A stretch of DNA of 64,000 bases, from positions 62,001 through 126,000 of the forward strand of contig NZ_JACOOZ010000006.1 of assembly GCF_014287775.1 (NCBI RefSeq), read 5' to 3'. The DNA is from Eubacterium_G segne (GTDB taxonomy: Bacteria; Bacillota; Clostridia; Lachnospirales; Lachnospiraceae). The position numbers and the translations under genes were made by a program. The notes beneath the pieces were generated by a model. That model ran no database searches. It worked only from the letters and a program-made list of their open reading frames with translations, and was not told where the DNA came from. Positions 46,026 to 55,891 of the stretch are shown here, one piece after another. Position 1 is the stretch's first letter. Every line of letters starts with the position of its first letter.

Positions 46026-47252
46026 TTATTTATTGTTATTTTTTACTTCCTGCATTTTCATTGCACGGACTTTCAAAGGAAGACCGAATAATGTGATAAA
46101 TCCTTCAGCATCGTGGTGGTCATATAAATCACCTGTTGTAAATGATGCAAGACTTTCACTGTATAATGAATATGGAGAAGTTGTTCCGGCTTTAATGATG
46201 TTTCCTTTGTAAAGTTTAAATTTAACTTCGCCTGTAACATATTCCTGAGTTGATTCAACAAAGGCCTGTACAGCTTCACGAAGAGGAGTAAACCACTTTC
46301 CTTCGTAAACAATCTGTGCCATTTTGTTGCCCATATCTTTTTTCGCATTCATTGTATCACGGTCAAGAACTAATTCTTCAAGCTGTTTATGAGCTTCCAT
46401 AAGAATTGTTCCACCGGGAGTCTCATAAACACCACGGGACTTCATACCTACAACACGGTTTTCAACAATATCTACAATACCGATACCATGTTTTCCACCA
46501 AGTCTGTTTAATTCACGTATAATATCAGATACCTTCATCTGCTTTCCGTTGACTGATGTAGGAACACCTTTTTCAAAAGTCATTGTAACATATTCACCTT
46601 CATCAGGAGCTTTTTCAGGGGTAACACCTAATACTAAAAGGTGGTCGTAATTTGGCTCGTTAGCCGGATTTTCAAGTTCAAGACCTTCATGGCTGATATG
46701 CCAGAGGTTACGGTCACGGCTGTAGCTTTGGTCTGTTCCAAATGGAAGATGAATACCATGAGCCTTACAATATTCAATTTCAGCTTCACGGGAATCCATT
46801 GTCCACTTATCATCTCTCCAAGGAGCAATGATTTTAATATCAGGAGCTAATGCTTTAATGGCAAGCTCAAAACGAATCTGGTCATTTCCCTTTCCTGTAG
46901 CACCGTGGCAAATAGCAACAGCACCTTCTTTTCTTGCAATTTCAACTAATTTTTTTGCAATACCCGGTCTTGCCATTGAGGTACCAAGTAAATACTTGTT
47001 TTCATAAACTGCACCTGCCTGTACACATGGAACAATGTAATCATCACAGAATTCATCTGTAATATCTTCTATGTATAATTTAGCTGCACCTGAATATTTA
47101 GCTCTCTCATCAAGTCCGTCTAATTCATTTCCCTGTCCGCAGTCTACACAACAGCAAACAACGTCATAATCATAATTTTCCTTTAACCAAGGGATGATAG
47201 CTGTAGTATCAAGTCCGCCTGAATATGCCAAAACAACTTTTTCTTTTGCCAT
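46026..47252 (-). CDS. argG: argininosuccinate synthase
   Basis: 408 aa. ATP-dependent joining of citrulline and aspartate, the penultimate step of arginine synthesis. Signatures: VVLAYSGGLDTT (PP-loop), HGATGKGNDQIRFE, and SREAEIEYCKAHGI. The divergent argCJBD operon lies 266 bp away. A GGAGG sequence precedes the ATG. argF and argH are not in the window. Confidence 0.98.
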   Translation of the reverse strand: MAKEKVVLAYSGGLDTTAIIPWLKENYDYDVVCCCVDCGQGNELDGLDERAKYSGAAKLYIEDITDEFCDDYIVPCVQAGAVYENKYLLGTSMARPGIAKKLVEIARKEGAVAICHGATGKGNDQIRFELAIKALAPDIKIIAPWRDDKWTMDSREAEIEYCKAHGIHLPFGTDQSYSRDRNLWHISHEGLELENPANEPNYDHLLVLGVTPEKAPDEGEYVTMTFEKGVPTSVNGKQMKVSDIIRELNRLGGKHGIGIVDIVENRVVGMKSRGVYETPGGTILMEAHKQLEELVLDRDTMNAKKDMGNKMAQIVYEGKWFTPLREAVQAFVESTQEYVTGEVKFKLYKGNIIKAGTTSPYSLYSESLASFTTGDLYDHHDAEGFITLFGLPLKVRAMKMQEVKNNNK

Positions 47253-47366
47253 TTTACAAATCCTCCAATATATTTTCTTATTTTAAATGTCTAAATCAAA
47301 GACATAACTCTAACATCTGATACTATACATCATGGATGCATAAAAATCAAGAAAAAAATGAGATTA

Positions 47367-47427
47367 TATGAATAATTTATGAAAGTTGTGTATAAAACTT
47401 GCATAATTTCTGGGATGGGTGTATAAT
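47367..47427 (+). promoter_or_regulatory. argC promoter with possible ArgR boxes
   Basis: TTGCAT (47399-47404), 17-bp spacer, TATAAT (47422-47427). ATGAATAATTTATGAA (47369-47384) and CTTGCATAATTTC (47398-47410) each resemble an ARG box; the second overlaps the -35. A third similar stretch (TGCATAAAAATCAA, near 47337-47350) lies toward argG. ArgR-type repression by arginine would fit. Confidence 0.55.
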
Positions 47428-47518
47428 ATGCCAGGATGTGAAGCTTGGACTTGTATTTTAATAATGAAAAGACTAAAATATCATATCAGAGTAATTGATA
47501 AAAAAGAGAGGTTTTGTG

Positions 47519-48559
47519 ATGATTAAAGTAGGAATTATTGGTGCTACGGGATATGCGGGAGTTGAGATAGTACGTCTTATTCAGCAGCATAAGGAAGCAG
47601 AAGTAATATGGTATGGTTCAAGAAGCTATGTGGATCAAAACTACGGAGACGTATTTAGAAATATGTTTAAAATAGTTGATGCCAAATGCCTCGATGATAA
47701 TATGGAGAAACTTGCAGATGAAGTTGATGTGATATTTACAGCTACACCTCAGGGATTGTGTGGCTCATTAGTTACCGAAGAAATTTTAAATAAAGTTAAG
47801 ATAATAGACTTAAGTGCAGATTTCAGAATAAAAGATGTTGCTACATATGAAAAATGGTACGGAATAAAGCACCAGAGTCCACAGTTTATTGATGAAGCTG
47901 TGTATGGACTTTGTGAGATAAACAGAGATAAAGTTAAAGGGGCAAGACTTATTGCCAATCCGGGATGTTATACAACCTGTAGTATTCTTTCGATTTATCC
48001 GTTAGCTAAGGAAGGATTAATTGATCCGAAATCCATTATAGTGGATGCAAAGTCAGGTACATCAGGAGCCGGAAGAGGAGCTAAGGTTCCTAATCTTTTC
48101 TGTGAAGTAAATGAAAATATTAAGGCGTATGGGGTAACTACCCACAGACATACACCGGAAATAGAGGAACAGTTAAGTTACGCAGCAGGTGAAGAAGTGA
48201 TTATTAACTTTACACCTCATCTTGTTCCAATGCAGAGAGGAATTTTGGTAACTGCATATGCTAACCTTAAAAAGAAAGTTACATATGATGAAGTCAGGGC
48301 AATATATGACAAGTATTATGGAAATGAATTTTTCATAAGAGTATTAGATAAAGATGTGTGCCCTGAAACAAGGTGGGTAGAAGGAAGCAACTTTGTTGAC
48401 GTAAACTTTAAAATAGATGAAAGAACAGGCAGAATTATTATGATGGGTGCCCTTGATAATCTTATAAAGGGAGCTGCAGGTCAGGCTGTCCAGAACATGA
48501 ATTTATTATTTGGATTAGAAGAGAATGAGGGACTGAAGCAGGTTCCTATGTTCCCATAA
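47519..48559 (+). CDS. argC: N-acetyl-gamma-glutamyl-phosphate reductase
   Basis: 346 aa from the ATG at 47519, which has AGAGAGG; an earlier in-frame ATG at 47495 lacks one. NADP site GIIGATGYAGVEIVRL, catalytic Cys in ANPGCYTTCSIL and SGTSGAGRGAK downstream. It reduces N-acetylglutamyl phosphate to the semialdehyde. First gene of argC-argJ-argB-argD, all closely spaced. Confidence 0.97.
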   Translation: MIKVGIIGATGYAGVEIVRLIQQHKEAEVIWYGSRSYVDQNYGDVFRNMFKIVDAKCLDDNMEKLADEVDVIFTATPQGLCGSLVTEEILNKVKIIDLSADFRIKDVATYEKWYGIKHQSPQFIDEAVYGLCEINRDKVKGARLIANPGCYTTCSILSIYPLAKEGLIDPKSIIVDAKSGTSGAGRGAKVPNLFCEVNENIKAYGVTTHRHTPEIEEQLSYAAGEEVIINFTPHLVPMQRGILVTAYANLKKKVTYDEVRAIYDKYYGNEFFIRVLDKDVCPETRWVEGSNFVDVNFKIDERTGRIIMMGALDNLIKGAAGQAVQNMNLLFGLEENEGLKQVPMFP

Positions 48560-48571
48560 GGAGGATATACA

Positions 48572-49804
48572 ATGTTAAAGAAGATTAAAGGCGGAGTTAC
48601 TGCTCCATTAGGATTTGCTGCAATGGGACTTAGAGTAGGAATCAAAGAGGGAAATCCAAAGAAAAAAGATATGGCAATGATTTATAGTGCAACCCCGTGT
48701 GTGGCTGCCGGTACTTTTACTACTAATCAGGTTAAGGCTGCCCCGGTTAAATGGGATAGGGATATTATTTATTGTTCACCTTTTGTACATGCAGTTGTAT
48801 GTAACAGTGGTGTTGCCAATGCCTGTACAGGAGAACAGGGTATGAAGTATTGTGAAGAGATGGCACAGGCTACGGCAGATGCACTTGACATAAAGAAGGA
48901 TGAGGTTTTAGTGGCATCTACAGGTGTTATTGGAGCCCAGTTGCCAATGGACAAAATTGTCAACGGAATAGGACTTTTAGCTCCAACACTGGATGAAACA
49001 GAGGAAGGTGGTCATATGGCTGCCCAGGCAATAATGACTACTGACACAATGCCAAAGGAAATTGCTTTTGAATTTGAAATTGGCGGGAAAAAATGTAAAA
49101 TAGGTGCAATGTGTAAAGGTTCAGGAATGATTCATCCAAATATGTGTACAATGCTTGGATTTATCACAACGGATGTAAGAATTTCAAAGGATTTACTTTA
49201 TCATGCATTAAGTGAAGATATAAAAGATACATTTAATATGGTATCTGTTGATGGAGACACATCAACTAACGATACGGTACTGCTTTTGTCAAACGGACTG
49301 GCAAACAACAGAACCATTATGGTTATGGATGAGGATTATTACAAATTTGTGGAAGCACTTCATGAGGTAAATGTTTATTTGTCAAAGAAAATTGCAGGGG
49401 ACGGGGAAGGTGCCACAGCACTTTTTGAAGTTAAAGTTATTAACGGAGAAAGTAAGGAACAGGCAGTTACCCTTGCAAAGTCAATCGTAACTTCAAGTCT
49501 TACAAAGGCTGCAATTTATGGTCATGATGCAAACTGGGGAAGAATTTTGTGCGCAATGGGATATTCTAATGCAAAATTTAATCCTGACATTGTAGATATT
49601 TATTTTGAAAGCAAAGCAGGAAAAATCAAGATAGTAGAAAATGGTATGGCAACAGATTACAGTGAAGAGGTTGCCACAAAGATTCTTTCAGAAAACGAAG
49701 TTACAGCTATTGCAGACGTGAAAATGGGAGAATATGAAGCTACGGCATGGGGATGTGATTTAACCCATGAATATGTAAGCATTAATGCGGATTACAGAAG
49801 TTAA
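48572..49804 (+). CDS. argJ: bifunctional ornithine acetyltransferase / N-acetylglutamate synthase
   Basis: 410 aa. ArgJ recycles the acetyl group from acetylornithine to glutamate. The self-cleavage site KGSGMIHPNMCTML keeps the Thr nucleophile; Cys replaces the usual Ala before it. Having argJ removes the need for argA and argE, so acetylation is cyclic here. Starts 12 bp after argC with GGAGG. Confidence 0.97.
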   Translation: MLKKIKGGVTAPLGFAAMGLRVGIKEGNPKKKDMAMIYSATPCVAAGTFTTNQVKAAPVKWDRDIIYCSPFVHAVVCNSGVANACTGEQGMKYCEEMAQATADALDIKKDEVLVASTGVIGAQLPMDKIVNGIGLLAPTLDETEEGGHMAAQAIMTTDTMPKEIAFEFEIGGKKCKIGAMCKGSGMIHPNMCTMLGFITTDVRISKDLLYHALSEDIKDTFNMVSVDGDTSTNDTVLLLSNGLANNRTIMVMDEDYYKFVEALHEVNVYLSKKIAGDGEGATALFEVKVINGESKEQAVTLAKSIVTSSLTKAAIYGHDANWGRILCAMGYSNAKFNPDIVDIYFESKAGKIKIVENGMATDYSEEVATKILSENEVTAIADVKMGEYEATAWGCDLTHEYVSINADYRS

Positions 49805-49835
49805 TATAAAAAAGGAAGAAGAGAGGCAAAAGGTA

Positions 49836-50765
49836 ATGTTAATGAAGGGACAGCAGAATTTACATATGGAAAAATGGATAGAGAAAGGAGATGTTCTTAT
49901 TGAAGCATTGCCTTATATCCAGAGATTTAACAGAAAGATTATTGTTGTAAAATATGGCGGAAGTGCCATGCTTGACGAGGATTTTATGACAAGTGTTATT
50001 CAGGACATAACATTGTTAAAGTTAGTAGGCTTTAAACCTATTATTGTTCACGGCGGCGGAAAGGCAATCAGCCGTCATATTGACAGATTGGGAATGGATA
50101 CAAAGTTTATTAATGGTTTGCGTGTAACAGATGATGAAACATTAGATGCAGCAGAAATGGTTCTTAACAGTGTAAACAAAAAACTTGTTCAGATAGTGGA
50201 ACAGTTAGGGGTAAGAGCTATTGGAATAAGTGGTAAAGATGGAAGACTTTTAACAGTTAAAAAGAAATTATCTGAAGGAGAAGATATAGGATATGTAGGA
50301 GAAGTTACAAAGGTAAATACAGATATTTTATTAGATTTGTTAGAAAAGGATTTCCTTCCTATCGTATGTCCTATTGGTTTAGATGAAAACTTCCACGGAT
50401 ATAACATTAATGCTGATGATGCTGCCAGTGCCATAGCAGAAGCTGTAAAGGCAGAGAAACTTGCATTTTTAACAGATACGGAAGGGGTTTACATGGACCC
50501 TGATAATGCAGCATCTGTTATATCTGAAATGACTGTTTCAGAGGCACAAAAGCTTATTGATGATGGAATAATTGCAGGTGGAATGCTTCCAAAAATTAAA
50601 AACTGTATGGGAGCCATTAAAAACGGAGTATCAAGAGTACATATTTTAGATGGAAGAATACCTCACAGTATTTTGCTTGAAATCTTTACCAACAAAGGTA
50701 TTGGAACAGCAATTTTAGATGATGAACAGGAAAAGTTTTATACAGATACTGAATTAGGAAAGTAG
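49836..50765 (+). CDS. argB: acetylglutamate kinase
   Basis: 309 aa from the ATG at 49836; an in-frame ATG at 49785 lies within argJ. Amino-acid-kinase fold with VVKYGGSAM, VHGGGKAISR, VNADDAASAIAEAVKAEKL-type nucleotide segment and GGMLPKI. The N-terminal helix (about 1-20) is of the type found in arginine-inhibited hexameric enzymes; feedback inhibition is inferred. Confidence 0.96.
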   Translation: MLMKGQQNLHMEKWIEKGDVLIEALPYIQRFNRKIIVVKYGGSAMLDEDFMTSVIQDITLLKLVGFKPIIVHGGGKAISRHIDRLGMDTKFINGLRVTDDETLDAAEMVLNSVNKKLVQIVEQLGVRAIGISGKDGRLLTVKKKLSEGEDIGYVGEVTKVNTDILLDLLEKDFLPIVCPIGLDENFHGYNINADDAASAIAEAVKAEKLAFLTDTEGVYMDPDNAASVISEMTVSEAQKLIDDGIIAGGMLPKIKNCMGAIKNGVSRVHILDGRIPHSILLEIFTNKGIGTAILDDEQEKFYTDTELGK

Positions 50766-50774
50766 GAGAAGAAA

Positions 50775-51956
50775 ATGACAACACAGGAATATATGGAGCT
50801 TGGAGACAAATATTTTGTACACACATATAACAGATATAAAATCGTAATGGATAAGGCAAAGGGTGTGTATATTTATGATGCAGATGGAAAAAAATATCTG
50901 GATTTTGCATCGGGAATAGGTGTTGCCAGCTTAGGCTATGGAAATAAAAAATATACAGATGCAATTAAATCACAGATTGATAAAATAATGCATACATCTA
51001 ATTTGTTTTACAATGAGCCGGCAGTTTTAGCAGCTGAAAAATTAGTTAAGGCTTCAGGGCTTGAAAAGGCATTCTTCACAAACAGTGGTGCAGAAGCCAT
51101 AGAGGGTGCATTAAAAATGGCAAAACGTTATGCTTATGACCGTGATGGAAAGTCAGATCATGAAATAATTGCCATGGGACATTCATTCCACGGAAGAACC
51201 ATGGGAGCTTTGGCACTTACGGGAAATGAGCATTATCAGAAGCCTTTTGGCCCTATGATTTCAGGTATAAAGTTTGCTGAATATAATGATTTAGACAGTG
51301 TAAAGGCATTAGTAAATGATAAAACATGTGCCATTATTTTAGAACCTGTTCAGGGTGAAGGCGGTATTTATCCTGCTGATAAGGAATTTATTGAAGGAAT
51401 CAGAAAAATATGTGATGAAAAGGATATTTTAATGATTTGTGATGAGGTTCAGTGTGGAATGGGTCGTACAGGAGAAATGTTTGCATTTCAGAATTATAAT
51501 GTAAAGCCTGACATAATCGCATCTGCTAAGGCATTGGGATGCGGGGTGCCTGTTGGAGCCTTTGTGGCAGGAAAGAAATGCTGCAACTCTTTAGTGCCTG
51601 GAGACCATGGAACAACCTACGGTGGAAATCCTCTTGTTACATCAGCAGTTAATGCAGTTTTTGACATATATGAGGAAGAAAATATCCTTGAAAATGTAAA
51701 AAATGTAGGCGCTTATTTGGAGGAAAAACTGGATGAGTTGGTTAATGAAAATAAAAATATTGTTTTAAGACGTGGAAAAGGTTTAATGCAGGGACTGGTT
51801 CTAAAAACACCTGTGGGAGATACAATTAACAAGGCAATAGAAAAAGGACTGCTGGTTATTTCAGCAGCGGGAAATGTACTTAGATTATTGCCACCACTTA
51901 TTATAACAAAAGAAAATGTTGATGAAATGATTAATATTCTAAAAGAATGTATATAA
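50775..51956 (+). CDS. argD: acetylornithine aminotransferase
   Basis: 393 aa PLP enzyme of class III transaminases. TNSGAEAIEGALKMAKRY, FHGRTMGALALTG, CDEVQCGMGRTG and SAKALGCGVPVGA with the PLP Lys are all present. It converts acetylglutamate semialdehyde to acetylornithine. AGGAGA precedes the ATG; last gene of the operon. Confidence 0.97.
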   Translation: MTTQEYMELGDKYFVHTYNRYKIVMDKAKGVYIYDADGKKYLDFASGIGVASLGYGNKKYTDAIKSQIDKIMHTSNLFYNEPAVLAAEKLVKASGLEKAFFTNSGAEAIEGALKMAKRYAYDRDGKSDHEIIAMGHSFHGRTMGALALTGNEHYQKPFGPMISGIKFAEYNDLDSVKALVNDKTCAIILEPVQGEGGIYPADKEFIEGIRKICDEKDILMICDEVQCGMGRTGEMFAFQNYNVKPDIIASAKALGCGVPVGAFVAGKKCCNSLVPGDHGTTYGGNPLVTSAVNAVFDIYEEENILENVKNVGAYLEEKLDELVNENKNIVLRRGKGLMQGLVLKTPVGDTINKAIEKGLLVISAAGNVLRLLPPLIITKENVDEMINILKECI

Positions 51957-51969
51957 TAGTAATTAAGAA

Positions 51970-52008
51970 AGTGTATCAGGGTTTAAATACTTTGACACTC
52001 TTTTTTTC
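51970..52008 (+). terminator. probable weak terminator after argD
   Basis: AAAGTGT (51968-51974) and ACACTCTTT (51996-52004) can pair over a long loop, followed by a T-rich run. The stem is short, so confidence is modest. Confidence 0.45.
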
Positions 52009-52016
52009 TGGTTTTT

Positions 52017-52077
52017 ATGTAAAATTTATGTTAAAATTTTACATAGACTTTACATAGGAATGTTAAGGTACTATTCT
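52017..52077 (+). promoter_or_regulatory. Pho-box-like array before the Na/Pi cotransporter gene
   Basis: TTTACAT occurs at 52038-52044 and 52049-52055, period 11 bp. On the other strand TTTACAT (52017-52023) and TTAACAT (52028-52034, 52060-52066) continue the array. A -10-like TATTCT lies at 52072-52077, 16 bp after the second plus-strand heptamer. Heptamers at 11-bp period are the PhoB/PhoP layout. Confidence 0.6.
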
Positions 52078-52135
52078 GTATAGGAATGTAATTAAAATAA
52101 TTTAGAAATTAACATTGCATAGGAGATAAGACATT

Positions 52136-53779
52136 ATGGATTACACAATGATGAATTTAGTAATGGATTTACTAAGTGGTCTGGCGCTGTTTCTTTTTGG
52201 TATGAAATACATGAGTGACAGTTTACAGCAGGCAGCAGGACAGAAGCTACGTGGCATACTTAACAGATGTACCACAAACAAATATAAGGCAGTTGTATTT
52301 GGAGCTTTATTTACTGCATTTATACAGTCATCAGGAGCTACAACAGTTATGGAAGTTGGCTTTGTAAACGCAGGAATTATGACATTAGGGCAGTCTGTTG
52401 GCATAACTTTCGGTGCTAATATAGGAACAACAATAACATCCCAGTTAGTATCATTAAAGCTTACTGCAGTGGCACCTTTTATTATCTTTATTGGAGCAGT
52501 TATTCTTTCTTTTTTCAAGAAACCGTTATTAGATAAAATTGCCGCAGTAATATTCGGATTTGGTTCATTGTTTTTAGGAATTAATTTTATGACAGATGCA
52601 TTACAGCATGTACCTGAATTTCATCAGTTTGATGTGTTGTTTGAAGCACTTAACAATCCGGTTATAGCTGTTATTACAGCATTAATTGTTACAACAATAT
52701 TACAAAGTTCATCAGTTACGGTAAGCGTTCTGGTTCTTTTAGCAGGAGCCGGACTTGTGGAACCATTGCCATGTCTTTTCTTTATTTTAGGAGCAAATAT
52801 CGGTTCATGTACTCCGGCTGTTATGGCGGCAATGTCAGCCAGCAGAAATGCCAAGAGAGCGGCATTTATACATTTAATGTTTAATGTGGTAGGACTTGTT
52901 GTATTTTCAATTATTCTTATTTTTGCAGGGGAACATGTTATAAATGGAGTGTTTGCCATAAGCGGAGCAGAAAATTTCAAGAGATTTGTTGCTAACGCAG
53001 ATACCATATTTAAAACAGCTCAGTGTGTAATTCTTCTTCCATGCTCAAATCTTCTGATTAAGTTATCAAGAAAGGTTATTCACGCAAAACCGGGTGAAGA
53101 GCATGACGAGGATGAAATGATTCTTAAGTTTATTGGAACATCAGGTGCAAGAACTCCGGCTACTGTATTGGTTGAAGTGGTTCAGGAAATTGAGAGAATG
53201 TCAGAAATGGTTGAAACTAACTTAAAGCTGGCATCGGAAGCACTTATTGATAAAAAATACGAAACAGCAGAAGAAGTATATAAAAGAGAGAAATATATAG
53301 ATTATTTAAGTCATGGAATAACCGAATATATGGTTAGTGCTAACAGATATGATCTCCCTTTAAAAGACAGGGAACGTTTAGGCGGACTGTTCCATGTTAT
53401 TATTGACGTAGAAAGAATTGGTGACCATGCTGTCAACATAATGGATGATGCCTTAAAGGAGAAAAAACAGAAGATAGAGTTTTCTCCGGATGGAATTAAT
53501 GAACTGAAAGTTATGTATGACAAGGTTATTGAAATTTTTGAAAAAGCCAGAGAAATTTTCGTTAAAGAGGATGATTCTACTTTTGAGGAAATTAATAAAT
53601 TAGAAGATACTATTGATCAGATGAAGATAGATTGGCAGGAAGATCATGTGGAAAGAATGGCAGCAGGCAAATGCTCCATTGAATCAGGTCTTATATTTAC
53701 GGATTTGATTATAGGATATGAGAGAATTGCGGACCACGCCATAAATATCGCATACTCAATACTTCCTGAAAAAAAATAA
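52136..53779 (+). CDS. Na/phosphate cotransporter with PhoU-like C-terminal domain
   Basis: 547 aa. The first about 320 residues carry about eight membrane segments with the duplicated Na/Pi motif (FIQSSGATTVMEVGF and LQSSSVTVSVLVLL). The remaining about 200 form a PhoU-like helical domain with ERIGDHAVNIMDDA and ERIADHAINIAYS repeats. It imports phosphate with sodium; the fused PhoU-like domain may control uptake or signalling. The PhoB/PhoR-like genes follow after 32 bp and the Pho-like array precedes it. Confidence 0.9.
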   Translation: MDYTMMNLVMDLLSGLALFLFGMKYMSDSLQQAAGQKLRGILNRCTTNKYKAVVFGALFTAFIQSSGATTVMEVGFVNAGIMTLGQSVGITFGANIGTTITSQLVSLKLTAVAPFIIFIGAVILSFFKKPLLDKIAAVIFGFGSLFLGINFMTDALQHVPEFHQFDVLFEALNNPVIAVITALIVTTILQSSSVTVSVLVLLAGAGLVEPLPCLFFILGANIGSCTPAVMAAMSASRNAKRAAFIHLMFNVVGLVVFSIILIFAGEHVINGVFAISGAENFKRFVANADTIFKTAQCVILLPCSNLLIKLSRKVIHAKPGEEHDEDEMILKFIGTSGARTPATVLVEVVQEIERMSEMVETNLKLASEALIDKKYETAEEVYKREKYIDYLSHGITEYMVSANRYDLPLKDRERLGGLFHVIIDVERIGDHAVNIMDDALKEKKQKIEFSPDGINELKVMYDKVIEIFEKAREIFVKEDDSTFEEINKLEDTIDQMKIDWQEDHVERMAAGKCSIESGLIFTDLIIGYERIADHAINIAYSILPEKK

Positions 53780-53811
53780 AACACTGTTTATAATTTCGCA
53801 GGGAGAACAGA

Positions 53812-54498
53812 ATGCAGAAAATATATATAGTAGAAGATGATAAGAATATTGCAGAAATCGAGCAATTCGCACTGAAAAATGCAGGATATAGTGTGGAGAT
53901 TTTTAAAAATGCAAAGGATTTTGAAGAAAAAATAAAGGCTGAATATCCTGATTTGGTTATTCTTGATGTTATGCTTCCGGACAGAGACGGTTTAAGCATA
54001 CTCAGGGATTTGAGAACAGGTGCAGGCACTGCAAAGATTCCGATAATAATGGTTACTGCAAAGACTACTGAAATGGATAAGGTTAAGGGATTAGATCAGG
54101 GGGCAGATGATTATATTACCAAGCCTTTTGGAATAATGGAACTTATATCAAGGGTTAAGGCAGTGTTAAGACGGGCAGGTTTAGATGATGCCGCCATGAA
54201 TCTGGAGTTTGAGGGGATTGTTCTTGATGATGCAAAACATCAGGTTACCATTGATGGAAATCCATGTGAACTTACTTTTAAGGAATATGAATTATTAAAA
54301 ATGCTTATGCAAAATTCAGGAATTGTCCTTCAGCGTGGACAGATATTAGACCGTGTGTGGGGAATTGATTATGAAGGGGAATCAAGAACTCTGGATATGC
54401 ATATAAAGACATTGAGAAAAAAAATGGGTGACAAGGGAGCATTAGTACAGACTGTAAGAAATGTGGGATATACATTGAATTACAGAAAGGACAGATAG
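53812..54498 (+). CDS. OmpR/PhoB-family response regulator
   Basis: 228 aa. Receiver domain (about 1-120) with acidic ED pair at 8-9, phospho-acceptor D52 (LVILDVMLP) and YITKPFG, then a winged-helix domain (about 128-225, GESRTLDMHIKTLRKKMG). Position between a Na/Pi cotransporter and a PhoR-like kinase suggests phosphate control. Stop and kinase start are one base apart. Confidence 0.9.
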   Translation: MQKIYIVEDDKNIAEIEQFALKNAGYSVEIFKNAKDFEEKIKAEYPDLVILDVMLPDRDGLSILRDLRTGAGTAKIPIIMVTAKTTEMDKVKGLDQGADDYITKPFGIMELISRVKAVLRRAGLDDAAMNLEFEGIVLDDAKHQVTIDGNPCELTFKEYELLKMLMQNSGIVLQRGQILDRVWGIDYEGESRTLDMHIKTLRKKMGDKGALVQTVRNVGYTLNYRKDR

Positions 54499-54499
54499 A

Positions 54500-55840
54500 G
54501 TGAAAAAGAAATTATATTCAAGAATGACAAGTATTTCTGTTGCCATGATGTTGCTTACAATGTGTATTACAGTTGTAGTTTTTCACGGATTGTTTAGCGA
54601 ACAGGTAATGGAGGACTTGAAAACCCACGTTCATATTTTAAAATCAACGGAAGCTGTTTTGGAATATGTGGAAAAGGATTTTGATCCTCAAATTGACAAT
54701 TTGAGAATTACCGTTATTGATAGTGACGGAAAGGTAATATATGACAGCAATGCTGATATTGGAACCATGGAAAATCATGGAAATCGTCCTGAAGTTCATG
54801 AGGCTTTAGAAAAGGGAAGTGGAGAGGCAAAAAGAAAATCCAGTACCCTTGATAAAACCACGTATTATTATGCGGAAAAAATGAGTGACGGAAGAGTTAT
54901 CAGAGTTGCAAAGGAAGTTTTAAGTATCTGGCAGTTCTGCTTTAACATTTTGCCAATACTTATGGCAGAAATGTTACTTACGGTAGTTATCTGTCTTGTG
55001 GCATCAAAGCTTTTGGCAAAGAGATTGGTGGAACCTATTGAGCAAATGGCTCAACATTTAGACGATGATCAGGTATTAGAAAGTTATGAGGAAATCCAGC
55101 CGTTTCTTGACAAAATTCACAGCCAGCATAAGGCGTTGAAGAAAAGTGCCAATATGCGACAGGATTTTACGGCAAATGTGTCCCATGAACTAAAGACACC
55201 GTTAGCAGCTATTTCCGGATATGCTGAACTTATTGAAACAGGAATAGCAAAGGAAAAAGATATTAAACATTTTGCCAGTGAAATACATAAGAGTGCTAAC
55301 AGACTTTTATCACTAATTAATGACATCATTGAATTGTCTCAGTTAGATGTTATGGATGGAAATATGGAAAAGGCTCCGGTGGATTTAAGTGATGAAGCAC
55401 AAAATTGTGTGGAAATGTTACAAATGCATGCTGAAAAGCATAAAATAACCCTTCTTGCTAAGGATATAGAAAAGAATTGTATTATTTATGGAAATCAGAA
55501 TATGATTCAGGAGATTTTATATAATCTTTGTGACAATGCCATCAGATATAATAAGCCAAAGGGCCATGTGTGGGTTTCAGTGTTTGAAAAGGATAGTAAG
55601 ATTATTTTAAGGGTAAAGGATGATGGAATAGGAATTGCCCCAAAGGAGCAGGAGCGTATTTTTGAAAGATTTTACAGAGTTGACAAGGCACGTTCAAAGA
55701 AAACAGGAGGAACGGGACTTGGTCTTGCAATAGTTAAGCATATAGCAGAACAGCATAATGCTGAAATTGTGATTAAAAGTGAAATAGGTCAGGGAACTGT
55801 TATTTCCATTGAATTTACAAAAATTGAAAAAGATGCATAA
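54500..55840 (+). CDS. PhoR-like sensor histidine kinase
   Basis: 446 aa from a GTG start. Two membrane segments (about 11-31 and 150-172) flank a PAS-like extracytoplasmic domain; then a HAMP-like linker, HisKA with FTANVSHELKTPLAAISGYA and a HATPase domain with LYNLCDNAIRYN, DDGIGI and GTGLGLAIVKHI. It should phosphorylate the regulator encoded just upstream. Size and domain order fit PhoR. Confidence 0.9.
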   Translation: MKKKLYSRMTSISVAMMLLTMCITVVVFHGLFSEQVMEDLKTHVHILKSTEAVLEYVEKDFDPQIDNLRITVIDSDGKVIYDSNADIGTMENHGNRPEVHEALEKGSGEAKRKSSTLDKTTYYYAEKMSDGRVIRVAKEVLSIWQFCFNILPILMAEMLLTVVICLVASKLLAKRLVEPIEQMAQHLDDDQVLESYEEIQPFLDKIHSQHKALKKSANMRQDFTANVSHELKTPLAAISGYAELIETGIAKEKDIKHFASEIHKSANRLLSLINDIIELSQLDVMDGNMEKAPVDLSDEAQNCVEMLQMHAEKHKITLLAKDIEKNCIIYGNQNMIQEILYNLCDNAIRYNKPKGHVWVSVFEKDSKIILRVKDDGIGIAPKEQERIFERFYRVDKARSKKTGGTGLGLAIVKHIAEQHNAEIVIKSEIGQGTVISIEFTKIEKDA

Positions 55841-55891
55841 TGTAGAAAAATCCGGTAATCATATAACTATTAAGTTTTAAGGAGAGTAGTT

